Assembly (NCBI GenBank): GCA_963205525.1
Contig: CAUJJP010000087.1
Coordinates: 1-28,827, forward strand
Source: Pseudomonadota bacterium
GTDB taxonomy: Bacteria; Pseudomonadota; Gammaproteobacteria; Burkholderiales; Burkholderiaceae
DNA length: 28,827 bases
Reading direction: 5' to 3'
The notes under the pieces are model-generated. The model did no database searches. It had not been told where the DNA came from and was given only the letters and a program-made list of their open reading frames with translations. Made by a program: the position numbers and the translations under genes. Below, piece after piece: positions 14,552 through 22,203 of this stretch. Within the stretch, counting starts at the first letter, position 1; the number at the start of each line of letters is the position of its first letter.

Positions 14552-15019
14552 ATGGCCGAACTCGATCGAACCGACCGCCTGATCCTCGACACCCTGCAGC
14601 GCGAGGGCCGGATCGCCAACAACGAACTGGCGGAGAAGGTCAAGCTCTCGCCTTCGCCCTGCCTGCGCCGCGTGCGCAGCCTGGAGGAGCGCGGACTGAT
14701 CGTCGGCTATGCCGCGCTGCTCGACCCGGTGGCGGTGGGCCTGGGGCTGCGCGCCTACGTCAGCGTCAAGCTGGAGCAGAAGGGGCAGGCACCGGCGGCG
14801 CGCTTCGCGCGCGCGGTGAACGCCTGGCCGGAGGTGATCGAATGCCACTCGCTGACCGGCGACATGGACTACCTGCTGCGCGTGCAGGTGCAGGACCTGG
14901 CCGACTACTCGCGCTTCATGATGCACCGCCTGCTCGAGCACCCGGGGGTGGCCGACGTGCGATCGAGCTTCGCGCTGGAGACGGTGAAGTCGACGAGCGT
15001 GCTGCCGGTGCTGCGCTGA
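14552..15019 (+). CDS. Lrp/AsnC-family transcriptional regulator
   Basis: The 155-residue product has the standard two-domain form. The N-terminal winged helix-turn-helix (about 5-62) starts LDRTDRLILDTLQREGRIAN and includes LAEKVKLSPSPCLRRVRSLEERGLI. The C-terminal RAM/AsnC ligand domain (about 70-145) has VSVKLEQKG, EVIECHSLTGDMDYLLRVQVQDL and HPGVADVRSSFALETVK. The GDMDYLL segment is the usual effector-binding loop; many relatives respond to an amino acid. The ATG at 14552 is chosen because the HTH starts right after it. The gene is divergent from iorAB and overlies a spacer with two identical palindromes, so regulation of iorAB in response to an aromatic amino acid or its keto acid is the simplest reading. 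Confidence 0.93.
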   Translation: MAELDRTDRLILDTLQREGRIANNELAEKVKLSPSPCLRRVRSLEERGLIVGYAALLDPVAVGLGLRAYVSVKLEQKGQAPAARFARAVNAWPEVIECHSLTGDMDYLLRVQVQDLADYSRFMMHRLLEHPGVADVRSSFALETVKSTSVLPVLR

Positions 15020-15037
15020 GGGCAGGCAGCGCCAGCG

Positions 15038-15064
15038 CCATCCTCGCCATCCTCGCCATCCTCG
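15038..15064. repeat. Three tandem copies of a 9-bp unit
   Basis: CCATCCTCG is repeated three times exactly, then decays into CCGCCCTCA and CCGCCCTCC up to about 15082. It lies 19 bases after the Lrp-type gene stop in non-coding sequence. It is not a recognisable protein or hairpin element. Confidence 0.7.
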
Positions 15065-15090
15065 CCGCCCTCACCGCCCTCCGGACGGAC

Positions 15091-15240
15091 CATGTCGACG
15101 GCGGCGCAGGCCTGCAGCACCGGCGCCGTCCCACCTCGCACGGGATTCGCAACGACAGACCAAGCGGCCGGCGACGCAGCCATCGTCGACGCCCTGCAGC
15201 GCACCGACAGCCGCATCCAGACCATGGGTGGCCCGGCGTA
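15091..15240 (+). other. Short open frame of unknown status
   Basis: An ATG at 15091 opens 49 codons ending TDQAAGDAAIVDALQRTDSRIQTMGGPA and a TAG. The second half looks protein-like (Asp/Ala/Gln-rich helix), while the first half is Ala/Pro/Arg-rich. No family was recognised. It may be a gene remnant or chance. The 226-base gap between the Lrp-type gene and the hydrolase holds nothing else that could be named, apart from the 9-bp repeat. Confidence 0.2.
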
Positions 15241-15246
15241 GAGCGC

Positions 15247-16170
15247 CTACGCGCTGCCCAGACAGCAGCGCCGCACGAAACCGGCCAGTGGCGCGCTCAC
15301 GCTGGTGTCGCGGGTGCCGAAGCTGAAGCCGCCCGAGTAGTGGTTGTGCTCGCGCAGCATGCGCAGTTCGGGTACGAAGCCGTGGCGCGACACCAGGCGC
15401 GCAAACAGCTCGGCGGCCTGCACCTGCATCTGCAGAAGGTCGCGTTCGGCGTAGCTGATCCACAACGGAAACGGCGGCGCGTCGATGTGGTCGACGATGC
15501 TGGCGGCGTCCCAGGCCACGGGATCCGGGCCGAAGTAGGCCTCGTTGCGCGGGTCGGGGGAGGCAGTTCCGAACTGCGCGCGCGCCAGCCCTTCCAGCCT
15601 GGCATTGGTCGGCCCCGAGAACAGGGCTGCACCCGCGATTTGCCAGTGCGCCGGCTGGAAGGCGCGCATCAGGGTCGCCGCGGCCACGTGGGCGGCGCCG
15701 GCCGACTCGCCTGCGAGCACGACGCGTCGCGCGCAGCCGCCGTGCTGCGCCGCGTTGGCCTGCAACCAGTGCCAGACCGCCACCACGTCCTGCGGGCCGC
15801 TCGGCCAACGGGATTCGGGCGCCAGCCGGTAGTTCGGCAGCACGGTCACGAATCCCTGCGCCGCCCCCCACCAGCCGAGGTTGCTGCGCTGCGCCTTGCT
15901 GCCACGGATGAAGCCGCCGCCGTGCAGCCACACCAGCACCGGGAGATCCTGGTCGGCGGTCGCCGGCCGGTAGAGGTCGAGCCGGTGCCGCTCGTGCGGG
16001 CCGTAGACGAGGTCGGCCTGCAACTGCCCCACATGCGGCTGGTCTGCCAGCAAGGGCGCGTACAGCGCCTGGACCTCGGCCAGATTGAAGCCGGTTCCGA
16101 GCGCGCGCAGACGCCCGGCGATCGCCGCCGGCGTCGGCGGCTCATCCACAGACCGAGTGGAATCGCTCAT
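15247..16170 (-). CDS. Alpha/beta hydrolase, HSL-type esterase
   Basis: A 307-residue serine hydrolase. The oxyanion-hole motif HGGGF is at 83-87, the nucleophile elbow GESAG at 154-158 (Ser156). The acid is probably Asp244 (SYAERD) and the histidine His275 or His277 (EHNHYSGG). This order and spacing match the hormone-sensitive-lipase/carboxylesterase group, which also includes kynurenine formamidase-like enzymes. There is no signal peptide, so it is cytosolic. The ATG at 16170 overlaps the TGA of the upstream amidohydrolase (ATGA), so the two hydrolases are translationally coupled and probably act in the same pathway on an ester, lactone or amide. The natural substrate cannot be told from sequence. 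It is the last gene of the minus-strand cluster 15247-22149. Confidence 0.88.
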   Translation of the reverse strand: MSDSTRSVDEPPTPAAIAGRLRALGTGFNLAEVQALYAPLLADQPHVGQLQADLVYGPHERHRLDLYRPATADQDLPVLVWLHGGGFIRGSKAQRSNLGWWGAAQGFVTVLPNYRLAPESRWPSGPQDVVAVWHWLQANAAQHGGCARRVVLAGESAGAAHVAAATLMRAFQPAHWQIAGAALFSGPTNARLEGLARAQFGTASPDPRNEAYFGPDPVAWDAASIVDHIDAPPFPLWISYAERDLLQMQVQAAELFARLVSRHGFVPELRMLREHNHYSGGFSFGTRDTSVSAPLAGFVRRCCLGSA

Positions 16171-17438
16171 GCGTGCACCTCCGACCGGTCTCGATCCGGC
16201 GCCTTGTGGAAGCGGCCGTCCTTCATGATCGCGCGCAGCGCATGGCGGTCCTGCATCAGCGTCACGTCGACCGTGGGATCGCCGTCGACGAGCAGGAGGT
16301 CGGCGAGATAGCCCGCCCTGACCTGGCCCAGTTCGTCGCCCTGCCCCATGAGCTGACCGCCGAGAGCGGTCGCCGCGTGCAGGGCTTCGGATGCCGTGTA
16401 GCCGAAGTGGCGCACCCACAACGCCAGGTCGCGGGCATTGCGTCCGTTCGGGTTGAAGGGGAATCCGTAGTCGCCGCCAGGCAGCAGGCGCACACCACGC
16501 CGGCGCAGCTCCGGCACCAGCGCCTGCTGGCGCTCCAGCACGATGGCGGCATCCTGCTTCAGATAACTCATGTCCAGCTGCGCAGGCGGCGCGGCGTCGA
16601 GCGTGGCCTGCACGATGCCGACGGTGGGGGCGACGAAGATCTGGTCGCGCCGCGCCTGCAGGGCATCAAGCGCCTGCGCGTCGGCGAAGGTGCAGTGGTA
16701 GAGCACTCGAAATCCCGCCTCCAGACCAAGCCTGACCGCTTCGGCGGCGTGCGCATGGCCGGTCAGCCAGAGGTCGCTCTCGCGCGCGGCCTGGCCAGCG
16801 GCCATCAACTCCTCGCGCGTGTACAGCAGTTGCTGCGACGCACCGGGCTGCAGCGCGTTCTCGCCGGAGATCAGGAACTTCACGGCCTTGGCGCCGAGTT
16901 CCTTGCAGCCCTTGACGAAGGCCGCCACGCTGGCCGGTCCGCGGCCATGCGGATCGACCTTGCCCGGATCGAGCGGCGAACCCTCGGCGGGCGGCTCGCG
17001 TTCAATCGACGAAGCCACCAGCCGCGGCCCCGGCATGCCGCCGGAGTCGATCATGGCCTTCAACACCGGCTCGATGCGCCGGCCGAGCGAGCCCGCCGAA
17101 TAGGCGCTGGTGAAACCGTGGTCGAGCAGGATGCGCGCGTTGCGCGCTGCCGTCAGGGTGAGCTCTTCGGGCGGCAGGCTCATCCCGGGCACGAACTGCT
17201 CGACGCTGCTCGGCCAGGTGAGATGGGCGTGTGCCTCCGTCATGCCCGGCATCAGCACGCCGCCGCCGCCGTCGACCACGAGCGCGCCGTCGCGCGGCAG
17301 GCCTGGCTGCCCCGCCTGGCAGGCGACGACGGCGTCGATGCGCTGCGCGACGACGCGTACCTCGCCGGGAAACGGCGTGCGGCCGCTGCCGTCGAAGATC
17401 CGGACGTTGGTGAAGAGGATGGGGCGCTTGTCGTTCAT
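16167..17438 (-). CDS. Amidohydrolase-superfamily metal-dependent hydrolase
   Basis: A 423-residue enzyme of the imidazolonepropionase/prolidase-like amidohydrolase type. The N-terminal beta sandwich (ILFTNVRIFDGSG) precedes the metal motif His70-Ala-His72 (TEAHAHL). Lys187 in AKAVKFLISGE is in position to be the carbamylated bridging lysine. His228/His230 (TGHAHAAE) and His248 (LYHCTF) are further ligands, and GGDYGFPFNPNG supplies the late Asp. The C terminus returns to the sandwich (GYLADLLLVDGDP). Such enzymes open cyclic amides, lactones or dipeptides. No signal peptide is seen. The start at 17438 lacks a clear Shine-Dalgarno sequence. An inverted repeat 35-59 bases upstream may be a LysR-type operator. 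Its stop overlaps the esterase start. Confidence 0.88.
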   Translation of the reverse strand: MNDKRPILFTNVRIFDGSGRTPFPGEVRVVAQRIDAVVACQAGQPGLPRDGALVVDGGGGVLMPGMTEAHAHLTWPSSVEQFVPGMSLPPEELTLTAARNARILLDHGFTSAYSAGSLGRRIEPVLKAMIDSGGMPGPRLVASSIEREPPAEGSPLDPGKVDPHGRGPASVAAFVKGCKELGAKAVKFLISGENALQPGASQQLLYTREELMAAGQAARESDLWLTGHAHAAEAVRLGLEAGFRVLYHCTFADAQALDALQARRDQIFVAPTVGIVQATLDAAPPAQLDMSYLKQDAAIVLERQQALVPELRRRGVRLLPGGDYGFPFNPNGRNARDLALWVRHFGYTASEALHAATALGGQLMGQGDELGQVRAGYLADLLLVDGDPTVDVTLMQDRHALRAIMKDGRFHKAPDRDRSEVHA

Positions 17439-17472
17439 GGGCTGGCCAGTCGTGCGGGAAGAGCTTCGTGCA

Positions 17473-17497
17473 GCAGGTCCGAGTCCATCTGACCTGC
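17473..17497. promoter_or_regulatory. Inverted repeat upstream of the amidohydrolase
   Basis: GCAGGTC (17473-17479) and GACCTGC (17491-17497) form a perfect 7-bp inverted repeat with an 11-base spacer, within the 191-base gap between the LysR-type gene and the amidohydrolase. Spacing and position fit a LysR-family operator; a weak terminator of the LysR gene is the alternative. Nothing else was recognised in this gap. Confidence 0.3.
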
Positions 17498-17629
17498 ACG
17501 GTCGACGGCCAGATTACGCAGCGCGCTTGGAACAGACCAATGGATTGCGCGGATGCGCCTCATCAACGCCACGAATGGCTGGCGCCATCCGCCCTGGCTG
17601 GCCGCGTGTGGACGCAGCGTCCGGCGCGC

Positions 17630-18547
17630 TCAGCCGGCCCCGAGCGCCGGCAGCGCGTTTGCGCGGGCCAGAAGGCGCTCGCGCAACCAGACCATGCCGG
17701 GGTCGTGGTCGCGGTAGCTGTGCCACTGCAGCATCTCGACGAAGGGCGGCACATCAAAGCCCAGCCGCACCCACCGCACCGGCCACAGCTCGCAGGCGCG
17801 CCGCCCGAGCCGGGAGTGCATGGTCGCCAGCCGCGGGGTGCCGACCACCAGCGTGGGCAGCAACGCAAAGCTCGGGATGCGGACCTCGACGCGGCGCTCG
17901 CCCGCATAGCGCTTGTCGAACCAGGCCTCGAACATCGGCGCCCCGCGGTTGTCGGTCGAGACGTGGCGCGCCGCCTTGTACTGCTCCAGGCTCACGCTGT
18001 CGCCGACCACGCTGCATTCGCGATCGACGATCGCACAGTAGTCGTCCTGCCACAGGGCGCAAGATGAGAAGCCCTTCGTCTGGTGCCACTCGGGGGCGAT
18101 GATGAAGTCGACCTCGCCGCTCTCCAGCTCCTGGTAGGCCAGCGGTGTCGGCTGCCTGAACTCGAAGCTCACCCCTGGGGCACTGGCCTGCATGTCGCGC
18201 AAGGCCTCCAGCAAGAGGACTGCGATCGCGTAGTCGGACGCGACGATGACGAAGTGGCGGCCTGACTTTTCGGGTTCGAACCCAGGCTTGGTCCCGAGCG
18301 TGGCGTCGATCTGCAGCAGGAGATCGCTGACCTTGCCGATCAGGCTTTCACCCAGAGGCGTGAGCTCCATGCGCCGCGCCACCTGCACGATCAATGGATC
18401 GTCGAAGTACTCGCGCAGCCGCGCGAGGATGCCGCTCATCGCCGACTGGCTCAGGTACAGGCTCTCCGCGGCTCGCGTGACGTTGCGCTCGGTCAGCAGC
18501 GCGCGCAAGGCGGTCAGCAGGTTGAGGTCGAGGCGTTGGTAGCGCAT
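17630..18547 (-). CDS. LysR-family regulator, NodD-like subgroup
   Basis: A 305-residue DNA-binding regulator. The N-terminal HTH begins MRYQRLDLNLLTALRALLTE and contains RNVTRAAESLYLSQSAMSGI...LREYFDDPLIVQ, close to the NodD/NahR-type subgroup. The PBP-like effector domain runs from about residue 90 (GRHFVIVASDYAIAVLL) to the end. The ATG at 18547 is chosen because NodD-type proteins start with MR(Y/F)...LDLNLL; a GTG at 18556 would add three residues. It lies between SDR and amidohydrolase on the same strand, 63 bases after the SDR stop, and probably senses the substrate or an intermediate of the cluster. Relatives respond to small aromatic compounds; the ligand here is unknown. Confidence 0.9.
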   Translation of the reverse strand: MRYQRLDLNLLTALRALLTERNVTRAAESLYLSQSAMSGILARLREYFDDPLIVQVARRMELTPLGESLIGKVSDLLLQIDATLGTKPGFEPEKSGRHFVIVASDYAIAVLLLEALRDMQASAPGVSFEFRQPTPLAYQELESGEVDFIIAPEWHQTKGFSSCALWQDDYCAIVDRECSVVGDSVSLEQYKAARHVSTDNRGAPMFEAWFDKRYAGERRVEVRIPSFALLPTLVVGTPRLATMHSRLGRRACELWPVRWVRLGFDVPPFVEMLQWHSYRDHDPGMVWLRERLLARANALPALGAG

Positions 18548-18610
18548 GGCGTACACCCACGGCGGGGCGCGGCCCAGTCTAGCCCAGGCACCACAACCCG
18601 GCGGCCGACG

Positions 18611-19417
18611 TCACCATGCGGTGGCGCCGCCGTCGATCGCGAAGTCGGCCGCCGTGACCCAGCTCGACTCGTCGGACGCGAGATAGATCGCCAGCCAGCC
18701 GATGTCCTGGGGCTGGCCGATGCGCTTGATCATCAGCTTGGCCATCGCCTGCTCGCGAAACCCGGGCATCCCGGCCAGCGGCACGCGAGTGGCAGCCGTC
18801 TCCACCAGGGCCGGCGAAATCGTGTTGACGCGGATGCCGTGCGGAGCGCCTTCCATGGCCAGCTGGCGGCTCATCGCCAGCACCGCGCCCTTGCCGGCAC
18901 AGTGAGCCAGGGCCGGCGACGAAGGCAGCGCCACGCGGGCGTTGGCAGACGCGAAGTTGATCACCGAGCCGCCGCCGCGTGCCTTCAGGTGCGGCCACGT
19001 GGCCTGGCAGGCGAGGAAGACGATGTCCACCTCGCCGGTGAGCGTGCGTCGCCACTGGTTCTCGTAGTCCATCGCTTCGAGCCACTCGAAGGCCCCGAAG
19101 GCAGCCGCGTTGACCAGCACATCGACACCGCCGTGGCGCTCGGCTGCGCTGTCGATCCAGGCACGGGCGGCCTGCGGCTGCGTGAGGTCGACGGTCTGCA
19201 CCTCGGCCAGCGGATGCCCCTGTCGGCGCGCCGCCTCGGCGCTGGCGTGCGCGGCTTCGGCGTCGATGTCGCAGCCGTAGACGATGGCGCCCTGCTGGGC
19301 AAACATGTGCGCCACCCCGCGGCCTATGCCGGCGCCCACACCGCTGACCAGTGCCACCTTGCCGGCCAGGCGATCACCTGATCGCCCCGGCAGCGCCTGA
19401 CGTATCGGCGAACTCAT
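18611..19417 (-). CDS. SDR-family oxidoreductase with altered active site
   Basis: The 268-residue product is a classical short-chain dehydrogenase fold. The cofactor motif is GVGAGIGRG (26-34), Asp50 at the end of the second strand favours NAD over NADP, NAAA is at 103-106, and the C-terminal PQDIG...VTAADFAIDGGATAW is standard. The catalytic YxxxK is not: the region reads AHCAGKGAV, with His172 (CAC, at 18902-18904) where Tyr belongs and Lys176 kept. Ser157 (NFAS) is 15 residues before His172, not the usual 13. Either this is a subfamily with another chemistry, or the enzyme is impaired. The ATG at 19417 is chosen because the remaining upstream frame is Arg/Gly/Ser-rich and unconserved. It sits between the MFS transporter and LysR genes. 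Confidence 0.88.
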   Translation of the reverse strand: MSSPIRQALPGRSGDRLAGKVALVSGVGAGIGRGVAHMFAQQGAIVYGCDIDAEAAHASAEAARRQGHPLAEVQTVDLTQPQAARAWIDSAAERHGGVDVLVNAAAFGAFEWLEAMDYENQWRRTLTGEVDIVFLACQATWPHLKARGGGSVINFASANARVALPSSPALAHCAGKGAVLAMSRQLAMEGAPHGIRVNTISPALVETAATRVPLAGMPGFREQAMAKLMIKRIGQPQDIGWLAIYLASDESSWVTAADFAIDGGATAW

Positions 19418-19505
19418 CGGCCACCCATCTGCCCGGAGTGACCCGGCGCTCGAACCCGGGAACCGCCCTGTCCGTGCACGGGGCATGCTGCACCTCCCGC
19501 GCGCT

Positions 19506-19521
19506 CAGGCATGTGTGCCTG
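19506..19521. terminator. Small hairpin after the MFS gene
   Basis: CAGGCA-TGTG-TGCCTG forms a 6-bp stem with a tetraloop, about 18 bases beyond the MFS stop (19539, minus). No T-run follows on the minus strand, so it may only attenuate transcription into the SDR gene. Confidence 0.3.
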
Positions 19522-19538
19522 GAAACGAGCGGGCGCAC

Positions 19539-20783
19539 TCATGCGGCCGCGCTCCGGCGCGCCAGCACTGCACTCGCGAGCGACACCACCGCCAGCGCGA
19601 GCAGCACCATGCCGATCGAGCCGACGGCGAGCGCGCGCGTGGCCGCGAGCTGCTTCTCAAGGCCGACGACGATGAGCGGATTGACGAAGATGCCGAGGAA
19701 GAAGCACGACTGGTAGGCACCGATGCCGAAGCCGCGGCGCGACAGCGGCAGCTCGCGCATGTTCCAGGTCACGATGGTCGGCAGCAGGATGCCGCAGCCC
19801 AGGCCGTTGACGAAGCCCGCGGTCGTGAGCGCGTTGTAGTCGACGGCCGCGCGCATGAGCAGGAAGCCGAGCGCGGCAATCGCGGCGCCGACCGTCAACT
19901 GCAAGGGCACCCGACAGCGTGGCCCGAGCAGCCAGCCGAAGACAAAGGTCCCGGAGATCACGCCCAGGCTGTTGACGGCGTAGGCCAGGCCGATGCGCGC
20001 AGGCGACTCGACGCCGATCGCACCGAACAGATAGCCGAAGTGCACCGGCACGATCATGAAGACCACGCCCAGCAGCAGGCCCAGCAGGCAGATGAAGGCG
20101 AGCAGGCCGCGGCGGAAGCTGCGGTCGTCGCTCGCGGCGTCGGCCACCGACATGGTCGCCCGCGTCACCGGCTCCCACAGGTAGACCACCATCAGCGGCG
20201 CCAGCAGCAGGCTGACCGCGAACACCGCGTAGGGTGCGCGCCAGCCGTGCTCGGCGATCGATCCACCCAGCCCGTTGAGCAGGAAGGCCGAGGTCGCCGC
20301 CACCGTCGTCTGCAAGGACATGTAGCGGTCACGCCGGGCGCCGCTGTAGTAGTCGCCGATCATCGTCGTGCTGATCGTCATCAGCACCGCCTCCATGATC
20401 CCGAGCACGAAGCGGCTGACGATGATGGCGAGCAGCGAATCCAGGTACAGCGGCGCGGTGCCCACCAGCGCATAGAGTGTGGTCGCCGCCACCAGCAGGC
20501 GCTTGCGACCGAAGCGATCGGCCAGTTCACCCGCGAACACGCTCAGCACGGCCATCATCAGCATCGGCGCCGTCAGCGTCAGCGGCACCAGGTAGTCGGC
20601 GCCCGCCACACCCGCGAAGTGAGCCTGCATCTGCGGCATGCTCGGCCCGAGGATGGCCGTCACCAGCACCGTCAGGCCGCCGGTCACGAGCAGGATGAAA
20701 GCGTGTATCAGGCGCGGCTCGCGTTGCCCCAGCGCCGGGTGCAGCGCCAGGTTCGCCGCCTCGATCGATGTGTAGCTCACCAT
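19539..20783 (-). CDS. MFS transporter
   Basis: A 414-residue inner-membrane carrier of the major facilitator superfamily with about 12 hydrophobic segments, beginning HAFILLVTGGLTVLVTAIL. The loop 2-3 signature is GELADRFGRKRLLVAA, and FVLGIMEAVLMTISTTMIGDYY is typical of helices 4-5. The second half begins near FRRGLLAFICLLGLLLGVV. GGGAG-type Shine-Dalgarno sequence (GGGAGAC on the minus strand) precedes the ATG at 20783. In the middle of the accessory cluster it is most likely the uptake or export system for the compound handled by the neighbouring enzymes; direction and substrate cannot be told. The 298-base gap to the flavin enzyme gene upstream holds no recognisable gene. Confidence 0.9.
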   Translation of the reverse strand: MVSYTSIEAANLALHPALGQREPRLIHAFILLVTGGLTVLVTAILGPSMPQMQAHFAGVAGADYLVPLTLTAPMLMMAVLSVFAGELADRFGRKRLLVAATTLYALVGTAPLYLDSLLAIIVSRFVLGIMEAVLMTISTTMIGDYYSGARRDRYMSLQTTVAATSAFLLNGLGGSIAEHGWRAPYAVFAVSLLLAPLMVVYLWEPVTRATMSVADAASDDRSFRRGLLAFICLLGLLLGVVFMIVPVHFGYLFGAIGVESPARIGLAYAVNSLGVISGTFVFGWLLGPRCRVPLQLTVGAAIAALGFLLMRAAVDYNALTTAGFVNGLGCGILLPTIVTWNMRELPLSRRGFGIGAYQSCFFLGIFVNPLIVVGLEKQLAATRALAVGSIGMVLLALAVVSLASAVLARRSAAA

Positions 20784-21081
20784 GTCTCCCGTCTATGGAT
20801 TGCGTTTGTCGGCAAGGCTAGCCAAGTCGTTTGCCGCCCACCAATCGGATGTTCGGATGGCACGCATCGCGCCTTCACATGGGGGTTGACCCGGATGCCG
20901 GGAGCGCCGCACCCGACCGCGGACGACCCTCACCCCATCAACCGAAGCGTCAGCCAGGCCGCCTCCGCCTGCTCTGCATGCACGCGCACGCGGCCGCCAG
21001 CAGGCTTCGACGCCTGCCGCAGGCGACCGGACGTTCATCGCGGCCCGCGGCTTGCGGCAGGGCACGCGGCGACGCCGATGC
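20784..21081. other. Gap without recognised content
   Basis: A 298-base stretch lies between the flavin oxidoreductase stop and the MFS start. A minus-strand frame of 90 codons (20793-21065) is rich in Arg/Ala/Gly and matches no family I recognise. A Shine-Dalgarno-like sequence at 20785-20790 belongs to the MFS gene. No strong promoter or hairpin was seen. Confidence 0.5.
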
Positions 21082-22149
21082 TCAGTCCGGGTGGCGCCCG
21101 TGCTTCTTCGCCTCGGCCTTCAGAACCGGCATCACCTCGCGCGCAAAGAGCGTCATCGTCCGCTGCACATCCTCGGTCTGGGTGCCCGGCGTGCGCACCT
21201 CGATGCCGATGTGAGTGACGAGGCCGCGCTCGCCGCGCACCACCGGCAGGAAGTGCTCGATGATCTGCTCCACCGTCCCAGCCACTGGCAGGAAGAGCCC
21301 TTCTTCCCGACCCAGCTCGCCGCCGCGATAGCGCTCGCGCAAGCCTTCCACGGTCAGGCGCTTGGATTCGGGCGGCCAGCTGCCGTCCAGGTTGCGGCGC
21401 AGGCCGTAGACGTTGTTCAGCCAGACCGCCGGGCCGGCGATGGCGTCGAAGGCCTCCTCCTTCGTGCGGCCGATGCTGACGATGTGGACGAAGCCGATGT
21501 GGTGATCCTCCGGACGCCGGCCGTGCTCGCGCATCACGCGCTCGTAGGTGCCGGTGACGTCGGGCGCGATCAGGTGATAGCCGCGTTCGGCGGCGCGCTG
21601 CACGCCCTGCGGCCCGAAGCCACCCCAGAAGATCGGCACCCGCTTCTGAACCGGCTGCATGATCCAGCGCACGTTCGGGAAGCGGTAGTACTTGCCTTCA
21701 TGGGTGAACACCTCTTCGGCGCCGTGCAGGCACTTCTCGACGATGTCAATCACCTCCCAGGTGCGGCCGAAGCGCTCGCCCGCTGGGATGCCGAAGGTCT
21801 CGAACTCCTCGTACTGCGATCCGACGCCGACGCCGAAGTCGAACCGGCCGTTGGAAGCGATGTCCACCGCCGCAATGTCCTCGGCCAGGCGCAGCGGGTT
21901 GTGGAAGGGCGCGCAGATGATCGAGGTGCCCAGACGCAGCCGCTCGGTGCGCGCCGCAATGTGCGACAGCATGGTCAGCGGCGACGAGTTGCCGGAGGCG
22001 AAGCAGAAGTGGTGCTCGCCGAGGAACACCGAATCGAAGCCCAGTTGCTCGGCGCGCAGGGCGTCGCCGACATAGTTGTGCCACGCCTCGGCCGCGGACT
22101 GGCCGAGATCCACCCGCTGACGCGGGCCGGCAACGATCGAGAAGCGCAT
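21082..22149 (-). CDS. LLM-class flavin-dependent oxidoreductase
   Basis: The 355-residue product belongs to the bacterial-luciferase-like (F420/FMN-dependent) family. The N terminus MRFSIVAGPRQRV...ALRAEQLGFDSVFLGEHHF is the first barrel strand and flavin pocket. RLRLGTSIICAPFHNPLRLAEDIAAVDIASNGRFDFGVGVG is the strongly conserved family core. PIFWGGFGPQGVQRAAERGYH forms the later phosphate loop. In Proteobacteria the cofactor is usually FMNH2 delivered by a reductase, and the reaction is often oxygenation of a ketone, sulfonate, or aromatic or alicyclic ring. It has a near-consensus Shine-Dalgarno sequence (GGAGGTGA) and a candidate sigma-70 promoter just upstream, so it is probably the first gene of the minus-strand cluster. 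No flavin reductase partner is present here. Substrate unknown. Confidence 0.92.
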   Translation of the reverse strand: MRFSIVAGPRQRVDLGQSAAEAWHNYVGDALRAEQLGFDSVFLGEHHFCFASGNSSPLTMLSHIAARTERLRLGTSIICAPFHNPLRLAEDIAAVDIASNGRFDFGVGVGSQYEEFETFGIPAGERFGRTWEVIDIVEKCLHGAEEVFTHEGKYYRFPNVRWIMQPVQKRVPIFWGGFGPQGVQRAAERGYHLIAPDVTGTYERVMREHGRRPEDHHIGFVHIVSIGRTKEEAFDAIAGPAVWLNNVYGLRRNLDGSWPPESKRLTVEGLRERYRGGELGREEGLFLPVAGTVEQIIEHFLPVVRGERGLVTHIGIEVRTPGTQTEDVQRTMTLFAREVMPVLKAEAKKHGRHPD

Positions 22150-22153
22150 CGGT

Positions 22154-22203
22154 TCACCTCCAGGGTTGGAGAGATCCTAGCGCGAAACCCACCAACTCCG
22201 CAA
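22154..22203 (-). promoter_or_regulatory. Promoter and ribosome binding site of the LLM oxidoreductase gene
   Basis: On the minus strand, TTGCGG (22203-22198), an 18-base spacer and TAGGAT (22179-22174) form a plausible sigma-70 promoter. GGAGGTGA (22161-22154) follows, four bases before the ATG at 22149. This is the clearest promoter of the accessory cluster. Confidence 0.5.

Noticed and set aside
20793..21065. Minus-strand frame of 90 codons between the LLM and MFS genes
   Set aside because: Low-complexity Arg/Ala/Gly content, no family match and no ribosome binding site.
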